Below are positions 1 to 9,728 of a stretch of 64,000 bases of DNA, piece by piece (positions within the stretch are counted from its first letter, which is position 1; every line of letters starts with the position of its first letter). The position numbers were made by a program, and so were the translations under genes. The notes beneath the pieces were generated by a model. It did not search any database. It saw nothing but the letters and a program-made list of their open reading frames with translations, and had not been told where the DNA came from. The stretch is from the NCBI GenBank assembly GCA_947095585.1, contig OX352761.1:57458432-57522431 (forward strand), read 5' to 3'. The stretch comes from Nephrocerus scutellatus. Its lineage: Eukaryota; Arthropoda; Insecta; Diptera; Pipunculidae.

Positions 1-11
1 CTCTAAAACCA

Positions 12-446
12 TTGGAAAATGCCAATTTGAAAATCGTCGTGGAGGATGAAAGCCCTCGCCACCAAATTATTACATTTATCTGCCGCATAGTAAAAATGAA
101 TCAAAATAGAAAACAAAAAAATAAGCAGGCGCCTAGTGTTCCAGAACAAAGTGCTACGGAACGGAGATTGGAAGATACTGTCACGCAAACACAGAGAAAA
201 CGATTATCTCCAAATTACTGTCTCAGCCTCGCCAATAATAGCGGAGACCTGAAAGGCTCCAACTACAGAGTAAACTGGCTCTTTGGGTCTGTATACTTCA
301 GATTCAAAAAAGAACAAAAAGGAAGTAAAGAAGCAATGGAAGCTGGACCCAGCAAAGGGCCATCAGGACCAGGGCAACCCAGCCTTACCGACAATCAAGG
401 AAATCACTCAGTCACCACCATTTCTACAATCAAGCCCGATGACTGA
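12..446 (+). pseudogene. LOA-like ORF1, C-terminal fragment
   Basis: The first residues (NANLKIVVEDESPRHQI) match the end of the ORF1 conserved domain in the second copy (ARLKIVGEDEIPRNQI, about 57950-58000). The rest is a basic, low-complexity tail with no clear domain. ORF1 proteins of this group bind RNA and form the ribonucleoprotein particle with the element RNA. The fragment starts at the window edge, so its true start is not visible. The reading frame runs on past the likely domain end and is probably not a functional product. Confidence 0.55.
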
Positions 447-559
447 CCACGGAAATCCAACTCAGGATACAGGGTCGATAGGGCAAATAAAATAAACAAG
501 GCCAGACAATCCAAAAGCACGGCTGCAAAGAAGCATATACAGCCTCCCGTGAGCTCAAC

Positions 560-3500
560 AGCACAGGGCCCTCATGATAGACAAATAAGCCCAACTTGCG
601 CACATAATGCTGAAGTGTATGCAGATAAATGTGCCATGCCATGGACCAAAAATGAAAAAAATGTTGGGGATCCCAAACAAACTGGGTAAGTTGATTACAG
701 AAAAAGAAATGAGAGACCCAGGACAGCAATCCTATGTCACCACTCATTCAAAATGTACTTCTTAAACCAATTTATTTCCAGAGACCTAAACCTGATCTCC
801 ATAGAGATGCATTTTATAAAACAAAAAACAAAAAGACGTAGCAACCTTGCCGCTGCCTACTTCCATGGAGAGGAAGAAGACCCACATCCGTAATTAATAC
901 AGAGCTTTTTATAATACAGCATAGCTCACAACCAAAAATTTGTGATAGGATGCGATGCAAACGCTCGCCACCTAGTCTGGGGTAGCACCAATACCAACTC
1001 AAAGGTGAGCAACTTCTTAATTATTGCCTATCAAAAAACATTATAATAAATAACGTGGGAAGTGATGCAACCTTCATAAACGCTATACGGAGAGAGGTAC
1101 TGGACCTCACCTTATCAGATATAAGTACGACCAGTGCGATCCAGAATTGGCATGTAATGAAGGAGGCATCATTCTACGACATATGTACATCCATTTTAAT
1201 ATTGAAACTCCCAACTGGGTTCAATTTATTATAAGAACTCCCAACCACATCAAATGGCAAGTCTACCTAGACTCACTAGAATTCAATCTAATAGGCATTC
1301 GTACCACTATTAGCTCGATTGTAGATTTAGATAGCACTTCTAACGACCTCACCGAGGCAATTACACAAGCTGTGATGCAGCTCACGTCAGAGGCACAAGA
1401 GATGTTCCCTGGTGGAACCACGATCTCGAAGACTCGGAAGCTCTTTAACAAGGCCAAACGATCAAATACCGATCAAAAACCGAACTGCTTTAACAAAATA
1501 CAACGCTGCATTAAGAAACAGCAAAAGGAACAGCTGGAGAGAATTCTGTGAAAGTATTGAAAAGGTGCCAGCAGCATGTCGACTATAGAAAGTTCTCTTC
1601 GTTGATCACAGAAATCCACTTAGTTCAGTCAGAACACCAAATGGCGAAGAAACTCTTGAGTGCTTAGTAAAAAGTAATTTCCCAAACTGTCTAATACTAA
1701 GCAACCAAGAAGAAAACGAGGACCTTAACTCACATCCTTATCATATCTTTGCAGAGTCCTACAAGCTCTCTAATAGGATTTTCACCACTGTAGGAGTTCG
1801 CTGGGCAGTAAACTCCTTCGGACCATACAAATCCCCATGTGGAGACGAGATATACCCGATCCTTCTGCATCGTGGCATAAACATAATAGAAACTACACTC
1901 TTAAGACTCTACAAAGCTAGCTATAGCTTAGAATACGTCCCAAGGTGCTGCAGAGAAGTGCGAGTGATTATCTTACCAAAAGCAGGGAGGAAATCTCCAG
2001 AGGATACCAGGTCTTACAGGCCAATCAGACTCACATCATGTATACTTAAAGCCATGGAGAAAATATTAGGTCACCACATAAGATCCAACATACTCCAACG
2101 AAACCCTCTTAAACCCAGCCAACATGCGTATCAGACTGGAAAATCGAAGACACACTTCGAAGTAAAGAAATGCTAATATGCGCCTTCATTGACATTCAAG
2201 GCGCGTTTGACAACACTAACTTCGAAGCAATTCAAATACAAGCCAGAACCAGGATAATATACTCCTCTATCATAGGATGGGTCAGGAAATTTTTTATTTT
2301 TTTTTATAATGTACACACGCTAAAGGGGTTTGCACCCTTATAATGCTTAACACAGCGTGGGCGTTAGGAAATTAGGGAGAGGAAAGGATGAGATGTCTAT
2401 GCACGCTTATCTTAAACGACTGCAGATCATAAAAACGCGGAAACACAGAATCAGGCAAATCATTCCACATAACTATCGGGCGGCTAAAATTATAGGAAAA
2501 TTCTAGCCTCGTTCGGTGACTAACTCATCACAGTACCGGCAACCAGAGGCTGTCCACAAGGCGGAGTCCTATCACCATTTCTGTGGCTACTGGTGATGGA
2601 CCAACTACTTTTATCACAAACATTAGCTATGCGTGCGTGGTAAATTCGGGAGTACGATAGCAGAACGCATGAAATAGTAAGCAAATGGTGTTGAGAGGTT
2701 GACCTAAGTGTTAACCCAGACAAAATAGTATGCACCGTCTTCACAAAAAGGAAGAAAATAACTCTTCCCACAATAATATTCCAAGGCAAAACTCTCCAAA
2801 CAATACCAGAAGTCAAATACCTGGGAGTCCAAAAACGTACATGGAACTCTCATGTGTCATACATCACCAACAAAGCTAATAAAGCTTACTTCACTTGCCC
2901 ACGTATGTTCAGCAAAACGCGGGGAATAAACCCGCAAATAACTCTATGGCTATACCAAAACATTATCAGACCCAGGCTCTCATACGCAGCCCTGATATGG
3001 TGGCCAAAAACAGAGCAACACGCTCAAAACTAAATACAATTCAGAGACTAATCTGCCTAAGTGCAATAGGTGCGATAAGAACTTGTCCAACGGCAGCTCC
3101 TGAAAAGCTCCTGGGACTTCCACCACTTCACTTATACACACAACACTTAATATAACAAACCAAATTAAAGCTTATAAGCCAGGACATACTACCATCGCTA
3201 ACAAAATCAACATAGATAGTGGTATTGTCCTTCGATCAGACTCAATGATATAAATAACTTATTTTCAAAGGAACTTCTCAATAATAATACCAGAACGAAA
3301 TCAAGTTGAAAACCTTCCCCACCATGCATCTATCTGGTAAACAGACGGATCTAAAACAGAAACAGGGACGGGTGCAGGAGTATTCGGGCCTATAACCACA
3401 ATACGAATACCCCTATGAAAATCTCCAACCGTCTTCCAGGCAGAAACAACAGACATAGAAGCCTGCACCATCTAATGCATCAAAAGAAGACTTAGAAGAA

Positions 3501-4064
3501 CCGAGATCTACATGATAGATAGCCAGGCCGTAGTGCTAGCATTAAAAAGTCCAGTTTTAAACTCCAAAACAACGTGGAGCTGCTACTGCCACCTTAACGA
3601 ATTGGCAAGAACCAACAAGATCACCCTAATGGGGTCTCCCGGCCATTCAGGCATCGAAGGGAACGAGACAGCAGATCTCTCTGCAGAAGAAATTTTCACC
3701 GGCCCCGAACCAAGCGTTGCCTATTCTACAAGCCACCTCAAGAAAAAAATGAGAGGGTAAATATCGTAATCGAAGCAGAATGGGAATCATAAAATGGAAT
3801 GAGACAGTTAAGTTAAACCGCCATGCACTCAGATCTCTTGTCTGGTATATGACAGGACACGGCCCATTTAACGGCCATTTAATAAAAATGGGAAAAATCC
3901 AAATGGATCGCTGCCGCTTCTGTAACGGAGCAAAAGAAACGCCAGAACACATACTCTTGATATCTGACGCCCTAACTAGGAAAAGATTTCAATACCTTAA
4001 GGCTCACACAATTCCATTTCAAAATGTCAAACCAATCGACCTGACAAATATGGGGCATTCATAA
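560..4064 (+). pseudogene. LOA-like ORF2 (endonuclease, RT, RNase H), broken
   Basis: The APE-type endonuclease shows CDANARHLVWGSTNTN near 945-1000. The RT region shows YKSPCGDEIYPILL (from about 1826), the block from RVIILPKAGRKSPEDTRSY to YRPI (1958-2040), and the catalytic AFIDIQGAFDNT (about 2180). RNase H shows TDGSKTETGTGAG (about 3347), IDSQAVVLAL (3515) and GHSGIEGNETADL (about 3640). A final finger reads DRCRFCNGAKETPEHILL (about 3908). The protein would nick the target, copy the RNA and remove it. At least six frame breaks, plus the antisense insert at 2283-2512, rule out function. The matching copy at 58180-64000 helps to place the frames. Confidence 0.8.
2283..2512 (-). mobile_element. 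5'-truncated CR1/Jockey-type 3' end inserted in the L1 RT
   Basis: A T-rich run at 2287-2306 is the reverse complement of an A-rich tail. Read on the minus strand from about 2500, an open frame gives RPIVMWNDLPDSVF, then YDLQSFK and SVHRHL, and stops at TCTCCCTAA. This is the usual C-terminal tail of CR1/Jockey-class RT proteins. Flanks AGGAAATT (left) and AGGAAAATT (right) could be a slightly decayed target duplication. The L2 copy has no such insert at the matching site, which supports insertion. The exact clade cannot be told from about 45 residues. Confidence 0.65.
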
Positions 4065-4172
4065 ACGAACTAAACCACCACATATTGTGGTAAACATCTG
4101 GAATGCACAATAGATCTCAAAGTCACAGTGCAAAAGGCTTCTCAGCCCACCAACAATAAATAAATAAATAAT

Positions 4173-4931
4173 TAAAATATTTACATTTACATTCGTACAT
4201 ACATTTGAAAATAAAATTCTTGTCAGACCAGTTGCCAACTAAAAGCCGTCCAGTCAAGACAAAGTACAGAGATTTTTTGACTTTGATATCTTATAGCATA
4301 AATGTGTATAAGCAAGTCCTACTCATCTAAATTCAGTCTAGTTTTGTATTAAGAAGTTTTAATTAGCAGCAACAGCATTTGCAGCCCAAAACAGTCAAAC
4401 ACTCATTTGGAGCACATGAAGTCAACGTTTCTCGTATTTGTCGTGATCTAGGCTTACAGTCCTGGTTGTTGACGCCGCTGCCGCTGCTCCGCTGGAATCT
4501 GACGCTGATGACGTTGCTGCGACTTTGGTATTGATTCTTGGCCTTAAGTGATCGTGAACCTAATATTATGCCACTTTCCTCCATGCAATAAGAGTAGCTA
4601 GGGCATTAGGTACAAAAACAGCTTTTATTGGAATATCCAAAAACGACTTCTTTGAGCAACGAGAAAAACTTTTGTCTGCTAGTGAGGTGGATTCTAGTTT
4701 ATATAATTTTTTCTCTTTTTAAGAAAATGTATGAACAAGGGCGGACAACATCTTGGTTACACTGATGTCGTTCTCGATTTTTCTTCTCCATATCGAATTT
4801 TCAAAGTTGAAAATATCATAACAACCTTACTCATTGATACTCGTTTTTATCCTGTTATAGCCTTTTGGCGGCGTCAGCTCCTATCACACTCTAGTGTCTG
4901 TTTTCTGTCTCAAAAAATCATACGACCCTAC
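4173..4931. other. Unassigned AT-rich sequence between relics
   Basis: I see no convincing gene here. There is a GC-richer patch of imperfect GCCGCTGCC/GACGCTGATG triplet-like repeats near 4471-4530 and a T-rich promoter-like stretch near 4697-4725. It may be decayed LTR or intergenic sequence. No other copy occurs in the window. Confidence 0.4.
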
Positions 4932-5021
4932 GGCATATTTCCAATATGCAAATTACACATTTGCATAATTCCAATAAGCAAACTAACCATTGGCATATTT
5001 CCAATATGCAAACTACACATA
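4932..5021. repeat. 30-bp minisatellite, three units (continues at 5540-5580)
   Basis: Three consecutive 30-bp units start at 4932, 4962 and 4992, each carrying CATATTTCCAATATGCAAA or a close variant. A similar partial unit resumes at 5540 after an RTE-like fragment. The 22-bp strings at 5001-5022 and 5540-5561 differ by one base, so the array was split either by insertion with duplication or by recombination between units. Confidence 0.75.
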
Positions 5022-5022
5022 T

Positions 5023-5539
5023 AGAACCAGAAATACGTGCACAGTTGCTAAAGCCAACAAAGCCTACTATAGTCTGTCAAGACTCTTCAAATCCAGGAAT
5101 TTAACCATAACATCTAAGCTGTTTGAATGTAAGACAATGGTCATACAAGTACTTACATATGGATCCGAGACTTGGGTGCTTAGCAAAAAGCATTCTGATA
5201 TCTTAGCCGCGTTCGAGAGAAAAGTCTTACGGAGAATTGTTGGCCCCGTATGTGAGGAAGGACCATTCCGGAAACTCTACAATGATGAGATCTACGAGCG
5301 TTACCGCGATTTCGACATCGTGAAGAGGATTAAGCTCAGTAGGATTCGGTGGGCTGGACACCTAGCTTGTATGAGCGACGAAGATCCTGCTCGGAAATTC
5401 CTTTGCGGTAGGATTTAATGAGCACGACAGCGAGGCGTGCTCAGAGTTTAGGGATGCCAAACTGGATGACATCGGCTCTAAATCCGGACCGGTGGGGAGA
5501 TTTTTTGCAGGAGGCCAGGACCGGACATCGGTTGTAAAG
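5023..5539 (+). pseudogene. RTE-like reverse transcriptase, C-terminal fragment
   Basis: The frame at 5031-5418 encodes TYGSETWVLSKK, ERKVLRRIVGPV and IRWAGHLACMSDEDPARK, the post-RT region common to RTE-type endonuclease-RT proteins. Beyond a stop at 5416 a decayed continuation reads DAKLDDIG and AGGQDRTSVV, the usual last lines of such proteins. Everything upstream (endonuclease and RT catalytic core) is absent. The fragment interrupts a 30-bp minisatellite. It belongs to a different family from the element at 60558-63713, whose corresponding region reads CETWKVTESI. Confidence 0.75.
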
Positions 5540-5665
5540 CCAATATACAAACTACACATATGCATATTTGCAACATGCAAAGTATATCGCCCACATAGTA
5601 TTGTGCTTAGTGGAACGGATATAGCAATAGCAAACGATGGAAAGCATAGAATAGAGAGGCAAGAG

Positions 5666-7421
5666 TGTAACGAGGTTTTTTCCCAGCCGGGGTATCCTCG
5701 GCGTGACGAGGGTTCTTTTTTCAAAAGGGTCGTTACAATAAAAAGATTTTTATTTATTTTAGGAACCAGGATTAGGTGTTTATTGTTTCCTTAAAGAAGT
5801 TATAATTAATTTATAGTTATTTCAGTGGCTTAATTCTAATTCTTAAGTTGTGATTCTTTAAAATCAGTTATACTGGGTTAATGGTTAGTTCAATGGCGTA
5901 ATTCTAATTTACAAATTGTGGTCTGCTGGCTGTGCTGTCTTCGTAGCGTGATGGACAGTGACAAGGGTACTGCGCTTGTTCACTGTGGCAGAGCGTCTAA
6001 GTCCAGTCTTCTGAGCAGTGACAAAAATACTTCGCTTGTGCACTGTAACAGAGTGTCTATGTCCAGTTTTCCTGAGCAGTGACAAAGGTACTCCGCTTGT
6101 GCACTGTGACAGAATAGTCCCAGTCCAGTCTTCTGAGTAGTGACAAAGATACTTCGCTTGTGCACTGTAACAGAGTGTCTATGTCCAATTTTCCTGAGCA
6201 GTGACAAAGGTACTCCGCTTGTGCACTGTGACAGAATAATCTAAGTCTAGTTCTGAGCAATGGCAAGGATACTTTGCTTGTGCACTGTAACAGAGTGTCT
6301 ATGTCCAGTTTTCCTGAGCAGTGACAAAGGTACTCCGCTTGTGCACTGTGACAGAATAGTCCCAGTCCAGTCTTCTGAGCAGTGACAAAGATACTTCGCT
6401 TGTGCACTATAACAGAGTGTCTATGTCCAGTTTTCCTGAGCAGTGACAAAGGTACTCCGCTTGTGCACTGTGACAGAAAGTCTTAGTCTAGTTCTGAGCA
6501 ATGGCAAGGATACTTCGCTTGTCGATGTGCTGCTGAACTGGTCAAAAGTCAAGAAGGAAGAGATCATTTGCAGAATTTTTGCCTCCTTTATAGTGGCCGA
6601 ATCGGGTTAAAACTGCTAAAACCGTGGGAAATCGTGGCTTGCTATGTTCCTACGGTTGGCCCATGGTCACGTTATGACCGCTATTGCTATGCAAAAATCT
6701 TGGTATGGCCGGTTCTCCTGGTTGCTGTTGTTCACTATATTTCTATTGTTTCGCCATGTTGTTGTTGTTGTAATCGCTGTCTGCGATTTCAGCTGTTCGA
6801 TTGCGTGCACAATCTTTGCTGTTGTTTGTAATCTTCTTGTGCGTCGGCAGCGAAACATCTCGTGTTGTTGTTGTTGTTGTTATGGTTGCATTAGTTTACC
6901 TAATGTTGACGAGCCCTCTTCTTTTGTTGCGAACGGTGCGTAGTTCGTTGAACTGGTCAGCTGGTTCGTTGACCCAGTTAGTCCTCTTGTGTTTTTAAGG
7001 CACTGCATATTTCCTCTCTCCCCCTTTCACTAGTCGATGATTAAGCTTTATGCGGTGTTGGTTGATCTGTCGTCACTCCTATTTCCCCACTCTTCTCGCA
7101 GTGCACTTTGCTTGTTTTCATTTCGCCGCAATGGGAGTGGATACGCGAGTGGAGAGTTTTTGTCATTTAATGTTGCTGCTTGGCACATCATCAGTGACCG
7201 ACTTGTATAATCGCTTTTTCTTTTGCCAGATCAGCTTGAGATTCTTATCAAGAACCATTCTTGTTGATGATTACAGCGATCACTTGACCTGTTTAGTGTG
7301 TTTTGCTGCAATTGAGGTGCCGTCGGCATTTTATTTAAATGTGGATTATGAAATACTTCTAATGTAGTAATTTTTGTGTGGGAGAAATTCGTCCCACGCC
7401 TTGACGAATTTGTTCCTCACA
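5666..7421 (-). mobile_element. Solo LTR of a U-related (Ulysses/Osvaldo-like) retrotransposon
   Basis: On the minus strand the segment starts TGTGAGGAACAAATTCG and ends CCTCGTTACA. The LTRs of element U start TGTGAGGAAAAATTC and end CCTCGTTACA. It is flanked by a 4-bp direct repeat AGAG (5662-5665 and 7422-7425), as expected of a target duplication. No primer site or coding region adjoins either end, so it is a solo LTR left by LTR-LTR recombination. A TATA-like box (minus strand, 6582-6592) is followed by a purine-rich stretch resembling the U promoter. It carries an internal 61-bp array and is diverged from U. Confidence 0.8.
5950..6520. repeat. 61-bp tandem array inside the solo LTR
   Basis: About ten units, mostly 61 bp with some of 57-59 bp. 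Each has CTGAGCAGTGACAAAGG and CGCTTGTGCACTGT. Unit starts can be read at 6011, 6072, 6133, 6194, 6253, 6314, 6375, 6436 and 6493. Two alternating subtypes (ending GTCCCAGTCCAG or GTCTATGTCCAG) suggest a higher-order dimer. On the minus strand the array lies downstream of the TATA box, in the same relative place as the 71/65-bp array of element U, although the sequences differ. Confidence 0.85.
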
Positions 7422-7468
7422 AGAGTTCGTGTTACTATGCAGATTGAGAGTTGGTAATTTACATTGCC

Positions 7469-8520
7469 TCATTTTTGGCGGGCGACAATAAAAAATGTTT
7501 TATGGATGATAGGGCTGCCAGCAATGTTTAAAAAAAATCGTACGTGTCTATTACAAAACAGATAATGAACGCGAACTGTGATGAGTGCTTCATTAGCTGG
7601 AAAAGGCATATTTACCCGATTTCTGCTCAACTTATTACCTGCATTAATTTGAACGAAGTTACGATTAAATACACTCTTTCCTATATCGAAAGTTATAGAT
7701 CTAGATCGCAAATTGTACCGTTGGCCGTTATGTTCATGTGCGATCTTCATGTTTTCTTTTGCTTTTTGCCTAATTAAGCCGAACGCATCCTGTCGAAGTA
7801 AACGAGGGTCCTCACCGTTACAAAGCAATTTCAAGTCCTGAATTAATTTTTAATCATAGCCATTGTTAATCATGTTTTCCATGTAAACGAGGTAGTAAGG
7901 CGTAATTCCCGTGGACTTATGAATGGTTTTTCTAATGGAACAGGTTATGGCGTACACTTTTAGGTCCCATGACGTGTGGTCATTATTTATGTAGGCCCTA
8001 ATGGACGATAAAATTGATCTGTTCACTCTCTCAGACGGATTGACCTATGGATAATAGATGGAAGTGTACATGTGCGATATTCAATATTTAGTAATAAATG
8101 AATCAAACAGGTTGGATTTAAAGATAGTTTGAGGAACTCCACAGAATTGGAAAATAACTTCCTCAAGGTAATTACAAATGACAGAGGAGGTAAACTTCCT
8201 AAGGGGCCTTAAAAAAGGAAACTTCGTCAAATGATCGAGAACAATTAATAGACCTATATTTCCTCGCTTAGATCTAGGGTACGCTCTATGCATACTTTCG
8301 AAAAAGTCGGCCCGCTGCCAAGGGATTACCCATTGGTGGACGAAAAACAAGGTTCGGACTTTTTATGCACTGACAAGTTTCGTAACATGGGACATAATCT
8401 CTGACTTCCTTTACCATCCAGGCCAGAAGAGATGACGACGGAGTTTTTACAGCGTTTTGCAGCATACGAATGTGTAATGACGTGTCGTAACCGTGCTTCC
8501 TTATTGTATTAAGGGAAGAG
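7469..8520 (-). pseudogene. Ty3/gypsy integrase relic (H-like family)
   Basis: On the minus strand 8350-8081 encodes an integrase core piece (GLLIVLDHLTKFPFLRPLRK, then FQFCGVPQTIF). A frame-shifted continuation reads NPSERVNRSILS. 7834-7469 encodes a C-terminal part with RYNLRSRSITFDIGKSVF. The first catalytic Asp is in VLDHL. The region around the second has changed to KSNLFDS, so this Asp-dependent motif is lost. It resembles the integrase of element H (FVVLDHFSKFVFLKPIRK). At least three stops make it a pseudogene. The U-like solo LTR sits immediately 3' of it. Confidence 0.75.
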
Positions 8521-8660
8521 TTACTGTGCAGAGAGTTTCAATTCAAACAAAGTATTAATTTTATTTAAGTATTTTTGTTTAATAATTTTAGTTTTTTATT
8601 CTATAGAGGTCCGCTGTCTTGAGCAATGGCCGCGAACTTCTATTAGAATGATGTATTGAT
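8521..8660. repeat. Short relative of the 16355-16410 sequence
   Basis: Positions 8590-8650 (GAGCAATGGCCGCGA, TATTAGAATG) are a diverged copy of the + strand sequence at 16360-16410 and 50620-50665 (TAGCAATGGATGCGA, TACTAGAATG). This short motif sits next to an H-type LTR end here. What it is, I cannot say. Confidence 0.5.
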
Positions 8661-8777
8661 TGTTATGTAGAGGGTCCCACTAGGGGTTCTGCCACTAGCA
8701 AGGACATCACGACACGCTCGCGGTTGCTCGGTCTAGCTCGTCGGACGGGCGGTTCTTGTCTCTTGCCAGTGACACCT
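8661..8777 (-). repeat. 3' end of an H-family LTR, fragment
   Basis: The reverse complement reads GGTGTCACTGGCAAGAGACA through GAGCAACCGCGAGCGTGTCG to a terminal CTACATAACA at 8661. It matches the last ~115 bp of the H LTRs (about 19365-19479 and 41828-41942). No primer site follows at 8660, so it is not a 5' LTR. The upstream part is cut off by the Z element that begins near 8796. Confidence 0.75.
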
Positions 8778-8795
8778 TCTCATGAACAAAAAAAA

Positions 8796-9710
8796 CAACC
8801 CATAAAAATTAAAATTTTTCATCTAAATTCTCTAATCGCAGAAATTGATATGGGAGCCCCTCGATCCTGGGCCATTTTTTTTATTGTAGAAGAAAATCAT
8901 CGAAACAAACATTTGACATCAGATGTTAAAATTGAAAAAGCTCAGATCATTTTATTCTGAGCACTTAGAGCACGCCCATACTCTGAGCAAATAAGAAACA
9001 CGAACATTTATCTTGAGAACTCTTTGACTGCTCTGAACTAATTTATGAAAACGCCAAATGACAGAATATTGTGAAAACTTGTTGTTCTATCTGTAAGTTG
9101 ATATCGACAACAAAAAAAACGACATCAATAAAAATACAATTCAGTATATAATAAAAATGTAAGTTGAAGTAAGCATAAAACATTTATGTCTCGTTTCATT
9201 TGCTGGGTTCATTTGTGCGTGCGCTAAGATTTCTCTCTCTCTCTCTCCACCACCAACAAAACCATGCAGCGCAGCCGACTGCGCAGCACACACCGCACAA
9301 AGTCCATAAAGGGCGACGAATATCTGATGCCAGTACAGATATTTAAAAAATGTATAAGGGCCTTGCGGCCGAACCCGGGACCCGATCACTACCAAATTTT
9401 CGAAAAAGTATTGTTTATTGGGTATACACATGTGTGTAAAATTTGAAGAAAATCGGGTAAATTTTTTAAAATTTTTGTTTGGGAGCCCCCCGACCCCGCA
9501 GCCCGAGGGGCCTCAAAATTTAATAGAAAGTGTTGTCTCCGTAAATACGCATGTGTGCAAAATTTCAATAAAATCGGGCCATGGGAAGTGGGTTAAAAAT
9601 TGATCGCAAGAATCCACGACAGACGACCGACCGACGACCGACCGACGACCGACCGACGACCGACCGACCGACGACCCACGGGCAAGTGAAGTTAATATAG
9701 AGAATTTAAA
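8796..9710 (-). mobile_element. Element Z, copy 1 (unclassified ~0.9-kb non-coding repeat)
   Basis: Inverted relative to copies at 10509-11413 and 14126-15002. Near the ends TAAATTCTCT and AGAGAATTTA form short terminal inverted repeats. Internal landmarks are a CGAC/GACCGACC microsatellite (9613-9675), GGGAGCCCCCCGACCCCG (9481-9498), TATACACATGTGTGTAAA (9422) and a CT run (9231-9248). No protein is encoded. It looks like a non-autonomous DNA element or fold-back element. The class is unproven. Confidence 0.65.
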
Positions 9711-9728
9711 AAAATATCGTGTCGAATC

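Larger units (their letters stand above)
1..4172 (+). mobile_element. LOA-like non-LTR retrotransposon, copy L1 (decayed)
   Basis: The stretch reads in order as the end of an ORF1, an endonuclease, a reverse transcriptase, an RNase H and a C-terminal Cys/His finger. This order is typical of the LOA/I/R1 group, and the RNase H points to LOA or I. The same element recurs at 57243-64000, and the two align through the endonuclease, RT and RNase H. The 3' end is marked by a TAAA-repeat tail at about 4143-4172. The 5' end lies outside the window. Many stops and frameshifts make it a relic. A minus-strand insert splits the RT at 2283-2512. LOA rather than I clade is an inference from the DUF4780-like ORF1 seen in the second copy. 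Confidence 0.8.

Noticed and set aside
5980..6449. Repetitive protein of 60-130 codons on the minus strand at the 61-bp array
   Set aside because: 61 is not a multiple of three, so the frame persists only through lucky unit variants, with no start or promoter context.
6644..6998. Val- and Cys-rich frames in the solo LTR
   Set aside because: They are translations of GTTGTTGTT repeats, which correspond to the CAACAAC tract of U LTRs on the other strand.
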